A stretch of 64,000 nt of DNA from an uncultured Bacteroidia bacterium. GTDB lineage: Bacteria; Bacteroidota; Bacteroidia; NS11-12g; UBA9320. The translations under genes were made by a program, and so were the position numbers. The notes beneath the pieces were generated by a model. It was not told the DNA's origin. It saw nothing but the letters and a program-made list of their open reading frames with translations, and ran no database searches. Of this stretch, positions 51,406 through 61,331 are shown piece by piece. The DNA lies in NCBI GenBank assembly GCA_943787465.1, contig CALSMN010000004.1, positions 186,001 to 250,000 of the forward strand, written 5' to 3'. How positions within the stretch are numbered: the stretch's first letter is position 1; the number at the start of each line of letters is the position of its first letter.

Positions 51406-52380
51406 ATGCGATTAATCACCCGAGATGATATTTTAGATATCCTTGCTAAAAGTAGGCAACGGGGCATTCGATTCTTATTGTCCAAGCTCACATTTAACCA
51501 GCTTGCAAGAACAAAAAGTGCATTTGACGAATCTGCTATTTTACATTCCAATTGGTGGATTATCCCAGCGGTTAAAGAACGTTGGAATGCATTAATTACA
51601 GGCGATCCAAAACAAACCTATGAGAAATTTATGATGGACCACTACTTCCAAAATTGTAAAAATATCAGACTCATCTCAATTGGAAGTGGATCATGTAGTC
51701 ATGAAATTACTCTAGCCCAATATCCTCAATTTGATGAAATTGTATGTGTAGACCTAGCCAAAAATAGACTAGAAGAAGCTAAAGCTATCGCTGAAAAAAA
51801 GGATATACATAATATGACTTTTGTATGTGCTAATATTTTGGATTACCCTTTTGAAGGTACTTTTGATATTGTTTTATTTCATTCCTCTTTGCATCACTTT
51901 GATAATCTCGCTCAACTAATTCCTGAAAAAATTATTCCAATTTTAAATCCTGGAGGTTACTTGGTCATCAATGAATATGTTGGTCCAACACGCCTTCAAC
52001 ATCCCAAACATCAAATTGATGCCATCAATCAGTCCATTCAGACCATTCCGTTGCTATTGCGAAAACGATTCAAAACCGATTGGATAAAAAATAAATACAG
52101 CGGCTCCGGACTTATACGCATGATATTAGCAGACCCTTCAGAATGTATTGATTCGTCCAGCATTTTACCATGCATTCATTTGCATTTCGAAACCTGCATA
52201 GAAAAGCCCTATGGGGGAAATCTACTGATGCATGTACTGAAAGATATCGCTCACCATTTTATTGAAATGGATGAAGAAAAAGAAAAAGTATTACGCCAAT
52301 TATTTGACATGGAAGATCAATACTTAATGACCCGATCCTCTGATTTTATATTTGGGATATATCAGCTCAAAACTGCTTAA
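51406..52380 (+). CDS. Class I SAM-dependent methyltransferase
   Basis: IRLISIGSGSCSHEITLAQYPQFDEIVCVDLAKNRLEEAK; FDIVLFHSSLHHFDN; LNPGGYLVINEYVG. Confidence 0.88.
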   Translation: MRLITRDDILDILAKSRQRGIRFLLSKLTFNQLARTKSAFDESAILHSNWWIIPAVKERWNALITGDPKQTYEKFMMDHYFQNCKNIRLISIGSGSCSHEITLAQYPQFDEIVCVDLAKNRLEEAKAIAEKKDIHNMTFVCANILDYPFEGTFDIVLFHSSLHHFDNLAQLIPEKIIPILNPGGYLVINEYVGPTRLQHPKHQIDAINQSIQTIPLLLRKRFKTDWIKNKYSGSGLIRMILADPSECIDSSSILPCIHLHFETCIEKPYGGNLLMHVLKDIAHHFIEMDEEKEKVLRQLFDMEDQYLMTRSSDFIFGIYQLKTA

Positions 52381-53626
52381 GCAACTCCCCGAATTCCCAT
52401 ACGTCCATAAATGAATTATAAAAAGGAACAGGAGCAAGCCGAATTACGTTAGGCTCTCGCCAATCAGCTATAACATCATTTAAAGTCAGATAATCAAACA
52501 ATGCTTTACCACTCTCATTGGTAAGTATACTTAGTTGACACCCTCTATCTTCGGGTGTTATAATTTCAAAAGCCAACTTTTGATTGAATTCTTGAGCATC
52601 TAATACAATTTGCTCTAAAAATGCATTTAAAGCTTTTCCTTTTTTAACCAAAGCATCCATACCTACTTCGTCAAATAAATCCAAAGCAGCTTTGTGAGTA
52701 GCCATCGAAATGATGGGAGCATTACTTAGCTGCCAACCTGCAGCACCTGGTTCGGGCTTAAAACCTCTTTTCATTTGGAAGCGCTCACTTTCTTTATACC
52801 CCCACCAACCAGCAAAACGAGGCATTTCAGGATTATTACCATGCTTTTCATGCACAAACACTCCACTAACACCCCCCGGTCCAGAATTCATGTATTTGTA
52901 AGTACACCAGGCTGCAAAATCCACACCCCAGTCGTGTAACTGTAATTTCACATTTCCCGCAGCATGAGCACAATCAATACCCACAAAAGCTCCCACAGCG
53001 TGAGCGGCATGGGTTAGTGCTTTAATATCAAAATATTGACCGGTATAATATTGAACGCCACTAAAAAAAAGTAAGGCCAACTGATCGCCATTCTCGTTGA
53101 TAGCCTGACATACATCTTCTGTTCTTAAATGATGTTCACCTGCTCTTGGCTTAATTTCTATTACTGCATCGTCATAATCTAACCCATGATGTTTTACTTG
53201 GCTCTCAATGGCATACATATCACTTGGGAAAGCACCTGCTTCCATAATAATTTTAAACCGAGAAGAGGTGGGTCTGTAAAAACTAACCAATAGTAAATGA
53301 AGATTAACGGTTAGATTATTCATCACCACTACTTCCTCTTTCTTGGCTCCAACCACAAGTGCTTCTTTTTCGAAAAAATGATGGTATTTAAACCATGGAT
53401 TTTTACCATGAAAATGACCTTCTACGCCTAAGTTTTTCCAATCGTCTAACTCTTGTTGAATGTATGACTGAACTGCTTTAGGCTGCAAACCCAACGAATT
53501 GCCAGTAAAGTATAACTGTTCTGATCTGGTTTTGCCCGGTGGAATAAAAAAATGATGACGATACTTTTTAAGAACATCCGCCTGATCTAAATCAACAGCT
53601 ACTTGTTTACTCGTGGTATTAAACAT
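52367..53626 (-). CDS. kynU: Kynureninase
   Basis: YFTGNSLGLQPKAVQSYIQQELDDWKNLGVEGHFHGKNPW; FFSGVQYYTGQYFDIKALTHAAHAVGAFVGIDCAHAAGNVKLQLHDWGVDFAAWCTYKYMNSGPGGVSGVFVHE. Confidence 0.96.
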   Translation of the reverse strand: MFNTTSKQVAVDLDQADVLKKYRHHFFIPPGKTRSEQLYFTGNSLGLQPKAVQSYIQQELDDWKNLGVEGHFHGKNPWFKYHHFFEKEALVVGAKKEEVVVMNNLTVNLHLLLVSFYRPTSSRFKIIMEAGAFPSDMYAIESQVKHHGLDYDDAVIEIKPRAGEHHLRTEDVCQAINENGDQLALLFFSGVQYYTGQYFDIKALTHAAHAVGAFVGIDCAHAAGNVKLQLHDWGVDFAAWCTYKYMNSGPGGVSGVFVHEKHGNNPEMPRFAGWWGYKESERFQMKRGFKPEPGAAGWQLSNAPIISMATHKAALDLFDEVGMDALVKKGKALNAFLEQIVLDAQEFNQKLAFEIITPEDRGCQLSILTNESGKALFDYLTLNDVIADWREPNVIRLAPVPFYNSFMDVWEFGELLKQF

Positions 53627-53680
53627 GCTACAAATAAAGTGACAAATTGGTGGTCCAAAAGCATTCCTTGGAATTTAGAA

Positions 53681-54274
53681 TTAAAATAGAAAAAATAAAA
53701 ACACAATGAATAAGGCGATTGCAGCAAGAATGATAACAGAAGATAGAATGGCCACAAATAGTGCAAGTCCATAATATTCTGGAACGCCTGGATTCATATA
53801 TTGTCGATAAATACGAATCGCTTTTAAGGAGGCCCATAAGGCAAAAAACACGCCTATCCCTGTTAGTATGGTCGTCACAAGCAATACAAAAGAAATCCAT
53901 GCATTGGTATTGGCTTTTCGGTATTGGTCTTTGATATATTGATTTTGCCAGTCTATGGGTGGAACAGAATCCCGTGGTTCAACTAAAATAACCCGAGGTG
54001 CCATTGATTTTATACGTTTCTCCTTATTTATTTTTTGAGCAATCTTGTCTTCTATTGGTAAAAGAACAACTTCAGGCTGAACAGGATTTTCTTCTACTGA
54101 CTGATGAACAGAAACTGCAACTGTAGATTTATTTCGGTCTGATTGGGGTACATCAAGGGTAGAAACCTGCTGAGGCTGACTCTTAACTCGTATCATTCTC
54201 GATCGATAATTTGATTGACATGAGAATAGAAGGAAAGATAAAAAAATAAATACTAGTTGTTTGAATTTTCGCAT
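53681..54274 (-). CDS. Hypothetical lipoprotein with C-terminal TM pair (DUF4190-like)
   Basis: Lipobox LLFSC; ANTNAWISFVLLVTTILTGIGVFFALWASLKAIRI. Confidence 0.6.
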   Translation of the reverse strand: MRKFKQLVFIFLSFLLFSCQSNYRSRMIRVKSQPQQVSTLDVPQSDRNKSTVAVSVHQSVEENPVQPEVVLLPIEDKIAQKINKEKRIKSMAPRVILVEPRDSVPPIDWQNQYIKDQYRKANTNAWISFVLLVTTILTGIGVFFALWASLKAIRIYRQYMNPGVPEYYGLALFVAILSSVIILAAIALFIVFLFFLF

Positions 54275-54292
54275 AGTTATATTGATACAAAT

Positions 54293-54901
54293 TTAAAATA
54301 ATCGGAGATACTTGCCACTTTTGTAACCATAACCCGTTGGACTAATATATTGATAGGATGCATTGAAAATGGATTCATTATGGGCGTTGACCACACCATA
54401 TTCATCATTTAGGCGAACAATTATTTTATTTTTATTTAAAATCCGCGGTGGCAAAGCATACATTGGCGGAATTAACTCAGAGCCTGACGTGTCATAAGCC
54501 CCCCATAAACCTTCATGAGACTGAACCAGAATGAGTCCGTTGTAGGGTAATTTGACGCGAGCAAATTGGCTGGGAAGAAGCAGCTTCATTGCTGTATTTA
54601 GAATATTTTGATTGATACTATCTCCCACTATAGCATAACCATCCTTAAAATTAGTTGCAATTACAAATTGATATGACGTTTCTAATCTCCCATTTTCATT
54701 GATATACCCATATAAATCACCTTCTGCAACAAATGCTTTACCTTGAGACAGTTCTCCTACTTCAGAGAAACGATAACTACTGATTTGTTTGCTATTATTA
54801 AAAATTGCCATTTTACCATTATTGGGATGATTTTTCACTTCCCATGACTGAGCGTTCCCGGTTATACTTATGATTATAAAAAGAAATCCTACTATTTTCA
54901 C
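54293..54901 (-). CDS. Secreted WG-repeat-like protein
   Basis: Signal peptide; GDLYGYINENGRLETSYQFVIATNFKDGYAIV; GLWGAYDTSGSELIPPMYA; EYGVVNAHNESIFNASYQYI. Confidence 0.7.
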   Translation of the reverse strand: MKIVGFLFIIISITGNAQSWEVKNHPNNGKMAIFNNSKQISSYRFSEVGELSQGKAFVAEGDLYGYINENGRLETSYQFVIATNFKDGYAIVGDSINQNILNTAMKLLLPSQFARVKLPYNGLILVQSHEGLWGAYDTSGSELIPPMYALPPRILNKNKIIVRLNDEYGVVNAHNESIFNASYQYISPTGYGYKSGKYLRLF

Positions 54902-55431
54902 TCTACTATCTTTAATTCAAGTTTGTCTCCCACAAACCAATGATCATTTAATACAATGGCAATATACGAAATTGTAAATTGATTTTTTCGCTTTGAATAA
55001 TGATGCGTTACATAGCAATACTTATTGTTATTGTCGTCTGATCCATAACGATAGGAAATTGAATCAAAACCAAGTTTGAGGAATTTGATACCTAAAGCGT
55101 CCAATTTCTTCTGTATTTTACGATAATCTCTTTGCAAACCACGCAAGATCATCTGCTGTTTGACAATTACTTGGTCGGCTCTAAAATCTAAAGCTAAAGT
55201 ATCAAAGGTCATTTTCAGATAATTGACATCTGGTACAAAGTCTTTTATTGAAGATGCGTCTTTTCTTGTCAACATTGTATGAAAGGAATCGCATAATACA
55301 GGTAAATCTTGAAACAAAACTGGTTTCATGGATCGGCTATCTGATGAGGTATTTTTCAATACATAAAGTTGTGCTTTTGAAAAAAACCCCGATAAAAAAA
55401 ACAATGACATCAAAAAGATTCTAAAGTTCAT
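54898..55431 (-). CDS. Hypothetical secreted protein (start reassigned to ATG 55431)
   Basis: MNFRIFLMSLFFLSGFFSKAQ signal peptide; TACCTTTG box on the minus strand at 55449-55442. Confidence 0.55.
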   Translation of the reverse strand: MNFRIFLMSLFFLSGFFSKAQLYVLKNTSSDSRSMKPVLFQDLPVLCDSFHTMLTRKDASSIKDFVPDVNYLKMTFDTLALDFRADQVIVKQQMILRGLQRDYRKIQKKLDALGIKFLKLGFDSISYRYGSDDNNNKYCYVTHHYSKRKNQFTISYIAIVLNDHWFVGDKLELKIVE

Positions 55432-55533
55432 GTAACCGTTACAAAGGTATACCGATTTTATGTTCAAGTTCATTCCTAGACCTTCTAATGAATCAACTTT
55501 ATACCGTTCTATTCTGAGGTATTTTAAAATAGG

Positions 55534-55541
55534 TACCTTTG
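55534..55541 (+). promoter_or_regulatory. TACCTTTG -7 promoter box of the troA-like operon
   Basis: TACCTTTG then tggc then ATG 55546; a divergent TACCTTTG lies at 55449-55442 on the minus strand. Confidence 0.6.
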
Positions 55542-55545
55542 TGGC

Positions 55546-56457
55546 ATGAAAATTTGCAGATTTATATTCAGTGCTATTCTATTAATAAACCTACATGGGT
55601 GTACAACCAATACACAAAATAACCAACCTACAATAGTAACCACAACTGGAATTATTGGTGATTGTATCGCTGAATTAGTAGGTGATCAGGCAAATGTAAT
55701 ATCCATCATGGGCCCTGGCGTGGACCCCCACTTATACAGAGCTTCTCAAGGTGACATTGAAAAATTATCCAAAGCAGACATCATTATATACAATGGTCTA
55801 CATTTGGAAGGTAAAATGGCTCAAATGCTTCAGAAATTAGCAAAACAAAAGCCTGTATTTGCAATCGGGGACTACATTGAGGATCGTTATTTAAAAAGGG
55901 TAGATAAAACATCTGATTTACATGATCCACACATCTGGTTTGATCCAACAGTTTGGCTAAAAGGTCTAGAAGGCATTGCTCAGGAATTAGATAAACAAAA
56001 AGGATTAAATCAAGTAGCTGCTCAATTTAAAACATATGAAACAAAAATTTTACAAACACAAAAAATGTTGCAAGACACCTTGGATAAACACCTTGACAAT
56101 AACACTCGAATATTAATAACAAGTCACGATGCCTTTGAATATTTTGGTGATGCCTTTAACTTTAAAGTTCGTGGACTTCAAGGGGTATCAACCTCCGCTG
56201 AGTATGGAACAAAAGATGTGAAAGATTTAACTGATTTTATTATCGATCATCAAGTTCGGTCTATTTTTGTAGAATCAAGTGTTTCCAATAAAAATTTAGA
56301 GGCGGTAGTCGCAAGTGCTCAAGCAAGAGGCTACACTATTAATATTGGAGGCACACTATTTAGTGATGCACTTGGCGATAAAAATACGCTCCCTGGGACA
56401 TATGAAGGAATGCTAATTGCTAATGTAAATACCATTTTAGAAGGATTAAAAGAATGA
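55546..56457 (+). CDS. Metal (Zn/Mn/Fe) ABC transporter substrate-binding lipoprotein, TroA/ZnuA-like
   Basis: LHGC lipobox; TTTGIIGDCIAELVGDQANVISIMGPGVDPHLYRASQGDIEKLSKADIIIYNGLHLEGKM; HDPHIWFDP; ITSHDAFEYF. Confidence 0.94.
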   Translation: MKICRFIFSAILLINLHGCTTNTQNNQPTIVTTTGIIGDCIAELVGDQANVISIMGPGVDPHLYRASQGDIEKLSKADIIIYNGLHLEGKMAQMLQKLAKQKPVFAIGDYIEDRYLKRVDKTSDLHDPHIWFDPTVWLKGLEGIAQELDKQKGLNQVAAQFKTYETKILQTQKMLQDTLDKHLDNNTRILITSHDAFEYFGDAFNFKVRGLQGVSTSAEYGTKDVKDLTDFIIDHQVRSIFVESSVSNKNLEAVVASAQARGYTINIGGTLFSDALGDKNTLPGTYEGMLIANVNTILEGLKE

Positions 56458-57230
56458 CTGACCCCATCATAGAAGCGCACAACCTTACTGTTTTATATGG
56501 AAGAAAACCTGCTATTTGGAATGTTGACTTTAAGCTCCCTGAAAAACAAGTAATTGGAATAATGGGACCCAATGGTAGTGGCAAGAGTACCCTTCTCAAG
56601 ACCATTATGGGCATCATACCCCCCAGTACAGGTTATACTAAGGTATATAATCAAGAACTAGATCGGGTTCGAGATAAAATTAGCTATGTACCTCAGCGTC
56701 AGGAAATTGATTGGGATTTCCCAGCAAGTGTTTGGGATATTGTCGCCATGGGAAGATTTCATAAAAGGGGTCTGTTTAAAAGATTAACTTCGGAGGATAA
56801 TGATATTATTAGCGATAGCTTACAAAAAGTGAATATGTTGGGGTATGCAAAACGACAAATTAGTCAGCTTTCAGGAGGGCAACAACAACGTATTTTTCTC
56901 GCTAGGGCCATTGCACAACAAGGTGATCTTTTTTTGATGGATGAACCATTTGCTGGCGTTGATATAGCAACTGAAGAAATGATAATTGCATTACTCAAAG
57001 AAATGAAAAGTCAAGGCAAAACGTTGATTATTGTTCATCACGATTTGCATACCGCTCAATCGTACTTTGATCACTTAGTTCTAATGAATACCCGACTTGT
57101 AGCTTGCGGAAAAATAGCCGATGTATTTACGGATCAAGTGCTCACCGATACCTATGGTGGTAAATTAACGACCATATCTAAAATAAGTCAAGAATTAGAA
57201 AATAAAGAATTCCCAATTCGACATAAATGA
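56454..57230 (+). CDS. Metal ABC transporter ATP-binding protein, TroB-like
   Basis: GIMGPNGSGKSTLLKTIMG Walker A; QLSGGQQQRIFLARAIAQ; LFLMDEPFAGVD. Confidence 0.96.
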   Translation: MTDPIIEAHNLTVLYGRKPAIWNVDFKLPEKQVIGIMGPNGSGKSTLLKTIMGIIPPSTGYTKVYNQELDRVRDKISYVPQRQEIDWDFPASVWDIVAMGRFHKRGLFKRLTSEDNDIISDSLQKVNMLGYAKRQISQLSGGQQQRIFLARAIAQQGDLFLMDEPFAGVDIATEEMIIALLKEMKSQGKTLIIVHHDLHTAQSYFDHLVLMNTRLVACGKIADVFTDQVLTDTYGGKLTTISKISQELENKEFPIRHK

Positions 57231-58507
57231 TATTCTTGCAATCTATATCTACTTTATTTTCAAATGATTATTACACCTTTTGGGTAGTGGCAGCTGGTGC
57301 AGGGATCATCTGTTTTGCAGCTGGAACTGTTGGTACCTTTTCTTATCTTCGAAAAAGAGCTCTTTTGGGCGATGTTATTTCACATGCTGTTTTGCCTGGA
57401 GTAGTAATATCTTTTATGTTAACCGGTGTAAAAGATTCTCTTTACTTTTTAACTGGAGCTACAATTTCAGGTTTAATTTCCATAGCTATTGTAGACTATG
57501 TTCAGAGTAAATCAAAATTAAAACCCGACACTATTCTTGCGTTAACACTCAGTGTCTTCTTCGGAGTTGGGATAGTCCTTCTTACAAAAATTCAACATAG
57601 TGGCAATGGTGCACAAAGTGGTTTAGATAGTTTTCTGTTTGGTAAAGCAGCGAGTATGTCACTCCATGATGTTACGTTGTTTTCTATAATTGCTATTATT
57701 AATACCATTTGTATTGTCCTATTTATCAGACCTTTTAGTTTGATTAGTTTTGATGAAGAGTATGCAAAGGGAATTGGGTTTAATGTTAAGTTTATTAAGT
57801 ATTTTCTGGCTATGCTCACCGTTATCACAGTTAGTATTGGCATACAGTCCGTGGGGATTGTATTAATGGCCGCTCTTCTTATAACACCAGCAAGTGGTGC
57901 ACGATTTCTAACCAATGCTATTCCTAAGATGATATTTTATGCAGGTTTTTTTGCTTGTATAAGTGGGATTATTGGAGTCTTTATCAGCTCTACAGGAACC
58001 TCTATGCCAACAGGACCATGGATAGTGGTTGTATTGTCTAGTTTTACTTTATTAGCTATTTTCTTCGGAAAAGAGAAAGGAATTTTTGCTAGAATGCAAA
58101 CCAGAAAATCTAATCAAATAAAAATCAATAATGAGAATATTTTAAAGATCGTATACAAAACTTCTAAAGAAGGAACAATAAGTGTCCCTATCCAAGATAT
58201 CTTTAAAGAGAGTTCGGACAAATCGATACGATTGACACTAAAACGATTAGAAAAAAATAATATAATTAGCCGTGTCAAAGGCATGATTGTTCTCCATGAA
58301 AATGGGAAAATTGCAGCCCGAGAAGTCATTCGAAAGCATCGATTATGGGAAATTTATTTATCCAAGTATTTTCAATTAGAAGCTGATCATTTACATGATG
58401 ATGCTGAGGGAATAGAACATATCATTACTCCAGAGATTGAAAAACATCTTATCACCCTTTTAGACCGACCTGAAAAAGATCCACATCAAAGTGAAATACC
58501 CTATTAA
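57227..58507 (+). CDS. Metal ABC transporter permease (ABC-3, TroC-like) with C-terminal DtxR/MntR-like regulator domain
   Basis: Permease: FAAGTVGTFSYLRKRALLGDVISHAVLPGVV; C-term: SIRLTLKRLEKNNIISRVKGMIVLHENGKIAAREVIRKHRLWEIYLSKYFQLEADHLHDDAEGIEHIITPEIEKHLITLLDRPEKDPHQSEIPY. Confidence 0.93.
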   Translation: MIFLQSISTLFSNDYYTFWVVAAGAGIICFAAGTVGTFSYLRKRALLGDVISHAVLPGVVISFMLTGVKDSLYFLTGATISGLISIAIVDYVQSKSKLKPDTILALTLSVFFGVGIVLLTKIQHSGNGAQSGLDSFLFGKAASMSLHDVTLFSIIAIINTICIVLFIRPFSLISFDEEYAKGIGFNVKFIKYFLAMLTVITVSIGIQSVGIVLMAALLITPASGARFLTNAIPKMIFYAGFFACISGIIGVFISSTGTSMPTGPWIVVVLSSFTLLAIFFGKEKGIFARMQTRKSNQIKINNENILKIVYKTSKEGTISVPIQDIFKESSDKSIRLTLKRLEKNNIISRVKGMIVLHENGKIAAREVIRKHRLWEIYLSKYFQLEADHLHDDAEGIEHIITPEIEKHLITLLDRPEKDPHQSEIPY

Positions 58508-59367
58508 TGAATGATCTTTATATCATAATAACCGCTTGTCTTGTCGCCATAAATTGTGCCATTGTGGGTAGTTTTTTGGTCATGAGAAAAATGGTCATGA
58601 TTGGCGACGCTATATCCCATGCCGTATTACCAGGAATATTCTTCGCGTATTTATTATCTGGATCGACTTCAAGTCTACCCATACTTATAGGAGCTGCAGC
58701 AAGTGGTATTTTTGCAACTATTCTTATTGAATGGTTCACTCAAAAAGCACGACTCCAAAGTGATGCATCTATTGGTGTTTCTTACACATTACTTTTTGCT
58801 ATTGGAATCATTTTAATATCCAAGTTTGGTGAAAATGCAGATATTGATCAACAATGTGTATTGTATGGAGAGTTGGAGTATGTTTGGTTGTGGTTAGTTC
58901 CTATTGGGAATCACTTTTTTATCCCCCAACAAACATTAATCCTACTTTCCTTGACACTGATAATAATCACGGGGGTAATGATTGGCTTTAAAGGCCTTTT
59001 TATCACCACATTTGATCCAAATTTTGCAATTTCTACTGGAGTTGCTATTGGATTTTGGCACTATTTTCTAATGGGTGGTGTTTCATTGACTACTGTTGTT
59101 TCTTTTGAGTCTGTAGGCGCTATTTTGGTTGTTGCATTTTTATCTGGGCCTCCTGCTATTGCCTATCTATTAACAGAAAATTTAAAAAAGATGATTATTT
59201 TATCCTGTTTCTTTGGAATTTTATGTGCAATTATTGGCTTTTATACGGCTAAATTATTCGATGTTTCTATAGCAGGTGCTATATCAACTATCATTGGTCT
59301 TGTTTTTACGGTTGTTTTCATCATTTCTACTCAAAAGAAAAGTAAGATAGATGTAATATCTTACTGA
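58507..59367 (+). CDS. Metal ABC transporter permease (ABC-3, TroD-like)
   Basis: NCAIVGSFLVMRKMVMIGDAISHAVLPGIFFAYLLSG; SFESVGAILVVAFLSGPPAIAYLLT. Confidence 0.94.
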   Translation: MNDLYIIITACLVAINCAIVGSFLVMRKMVMIGDAISHAVLPGIFFAYLLSGSTSSLPILIGAAASGIFATILIEWFTQKARLQSDASIGVSYTLLFAIGIILISKFGENADIDQQCVLYGELEYVWLWLVPIGNHFFIPQQTLILLSLTLIIITGVMIGFKGLFITTFDPNFAISTGVAIGFWHYFLMGGVSLTTVVSFESVGAILVVAFLSGPPAIAYLLTENLKKMIILSCFFGILCAIIGFYTAKLFDVSIAGAISTIIGLVFTVVFIISTQKKSKIDVISY

Positions 59368-59447
59368 TTTAGGAAATTTGTTCCTATTATTTTCTTTATG
59401 ATATTTATCATTGTATTGTATAACAATCATTTTAATAATTAATTACA

Positions 59448-61331
59448 TTGTATTGCCTTCGCATTTTTTTGTTGCTATTTGTATTTACTTTTACCTATTT
59501 ATCTCAAGAGGTTCAAGCTCAAAATAATGAACATACATTTCTCTTATCTTTCGAAGATATTCAAACAGCTAATCTTCAAAATTTAGAGGAGGCAATGGCT
59601 ATAATTCCTTTTTTTAATAGGTATACAGAACAGGGAAATACTGTTATCACATATGGTACGATAGGTATACAAACAATTGCCATATACAAAGATGGCTTTC
59701 CTGTAGCATTGGATCAAAACATCAATTACAATTTAAAAACTATCCCTCTATGGGATATCGAAAGGATTGAAGTTCGACTCACCCCGATGAATACGTCCTC
59801 AAAAAATAGTTCTATTACAATCCATATGTTTTCGCATAAAATCCCTAAAAAACCAATTTGGAGCAATGTTAATGTAACAAATACATCACTCAATGATTTG
59901 CATAGCTCGGTTTCTGTGGGGTTAAGCAATGTAAAGCACAGTGGTCAAATAGGGTTGAGTAGAAGTTTTACCAGAGAATTATATGACCAGACTGGCCTAC
60001 GATCTACAGCAATAGGCGCCTTTGAACGATATGATATAAATCTTAAATACACCTACAAAATACTTCCTGGCATTACACTTCATGTTCAAAGTGATCATTC
60101 TTCAATGAAAACTCAAAATAAAGGTGACATCATTTTGGGCACATCAAGAGTTAGTGATTCTCATCAAGATTTTAAAAAAAATAATCTATGGGGATATCTA
60201 CAATTAAAGGCTTCCAAAAATCACACGATACAGCTCGATGGTATGATTCATAGGTTTAATAACGATGTCAAAGACATTGATAAAGATCTTCATACAGGAC
60301 AACAAACCACCTCCGAGAATTTTGATAGAATCCCAAGTATTGGATATGATCAGGGATTAATCAAGCTCTCCATTTCATCTCAAAGCAAACCACTTCAATA
60401 CACTTTTGGCATTGAATTAAGTCACACCAGAGATAACAAATATCCTTTTATCAATGCCGTATCTACTTCGTATAATGACTATGATGCCTTTGGCCTAATT
60501 TCTTATCAGTACAAAAAAACTGTACTCTTAAGTGGAGGGATAAATCTATGGCATAACAACTTGTCTGGAAGTTATTTACTTCCTAAATTTCAAATAAAAA
60601 TTGCCCCAAAAAAAGTATTAGAGTTAAATTTTACATCTCATTCATCAGTTTCATATGCCCCATTTACTCAATTATTTTACCCCTCATTTCTGAATAATGG
60701 TTCCAATAATAACATATTACTTAAACCTATAAAAAAACAAGTTAATCATGCACACATCAGTTTTCATCAAGGAAATATATGGGTAAATAGTGGTATGCTC
60801 CTTATTAATCAGAATAACATTCCTCAAGTTGGCAACAATAAAACCCTTATTTCTAAAGGCAAGACATCGAATTTTACCACCTATGCTAGTATGCAATTCA
60901 CACTTAATAATATTACTATAAGACCGAGTGCTATGATGCATGCTGTAAATCATCTCAGAGACTCAGGTAATCTTACTTTTTTTTATCCGGAACTAAATTT
61001 AAATGCATTTATCAAAATACCCCATACCAAAATGGCTTTTGGAATTACATCTAAGTTCCTAGGAAAAATGACGAAATCTTTTATTGTAGATAATGAGATT
61101 TATTTGTCTGAACAAAAAAGAATACGATATGTCTCTCTAAGACTTCAACGAAGTTTTATGGATAACAAATTCAATATATCTCTCGGATTGAATAATGTTT
61201 TTCAATCTTCGTTCTTGTCAAATGACATCTTCCAACTAAACGACATTGACAAAACACGTATAGGTAATCAAAATATCATTTGTGGTTATCCAAAATCTTT
61301 CACAATAAAATTAAGCTATTCCTCCTTTTGA
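59448..61331 (+). CDS. TonB-dependent receptor-like outer membrane protein (plug and barrel)
   Basis: Signal peptide; plug QTIAIYKDGFPVALDQNINYNLKTIPLWDIERIEVRLTPMNT; repeated beta-strand pattern to terminal LSYSSF. Confidence 0.8.
   Translation: MYCLRIFLLLFVFTFTYLSQEVQAQNNEHTFLLSFEDIQTANLQNLEEAMAIIPFFNRYTEQGNTVITYGTIGIQTIAIYKDGFPVALDQNINYNLKTIPLWDIERIEVRLTPMNTSSKNSSITIHMFSHKIPKKPIWSNVNVTNTSLNDLHSSVSVGLSNVKHSGQIGLSRSFTRELYDQTGLRSTAIGAFERYDINLKYTYKILPGITLHVQSDHSSMKTQNKGDIILGTSRVSDSHQDFKKNNLWGYLQLKASKNHTIQLDGMIHRFNNDVKDIDKDLHTGQQTTSENFDRIPSIGYDQGLIKLSISSQSKPLQYTFGIELSHTRDNKYPFINAVSTSYNDYDAFGLISYQYKKTVLLSGGINLWHNNLSGSYLLPKFQIKIAPKKVLELNFTSHSSVSYAPFTQLFYPSFLNNGSNNNILLKPIKKQVNHAHISFHQGNIWVNSGMLLINQNNIPQVGNNKTLISKGKTSNFTTYASMQFTLNNITIRPSAMMHAVNHLRDSGNLTFFYPELNLNAFIKIPHTKMAFGITSKFLGKMTKSFIVDNEIYLSEQKRIRYVSLRLQRSFMDNKFNISLGLNNVFQSSFLSNDIFQLNDIDKTRIGNQNIICGYPKSFTIKLSYSSF

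Noticed and set aside
52367-53626. Functional link between kynureninase and the MbnH-type Trp-to-kynurenine chemistry
   Set aside because: Kynureninase acts on free (hydroxy)kynurenine, the genes are ~18 kb apart on opposite strands, and kynU is a routine metabolic gene; no evidence beyond coincidence.
57280-57510. Alternative-frame ORFs inside the ABC permease, TonB receptor and other large genes (e.g. 57280-57510, 31567-31815, 38077-38310)
   Set aside because: Fully embedded in well-supported genes with no recognisable protein features.
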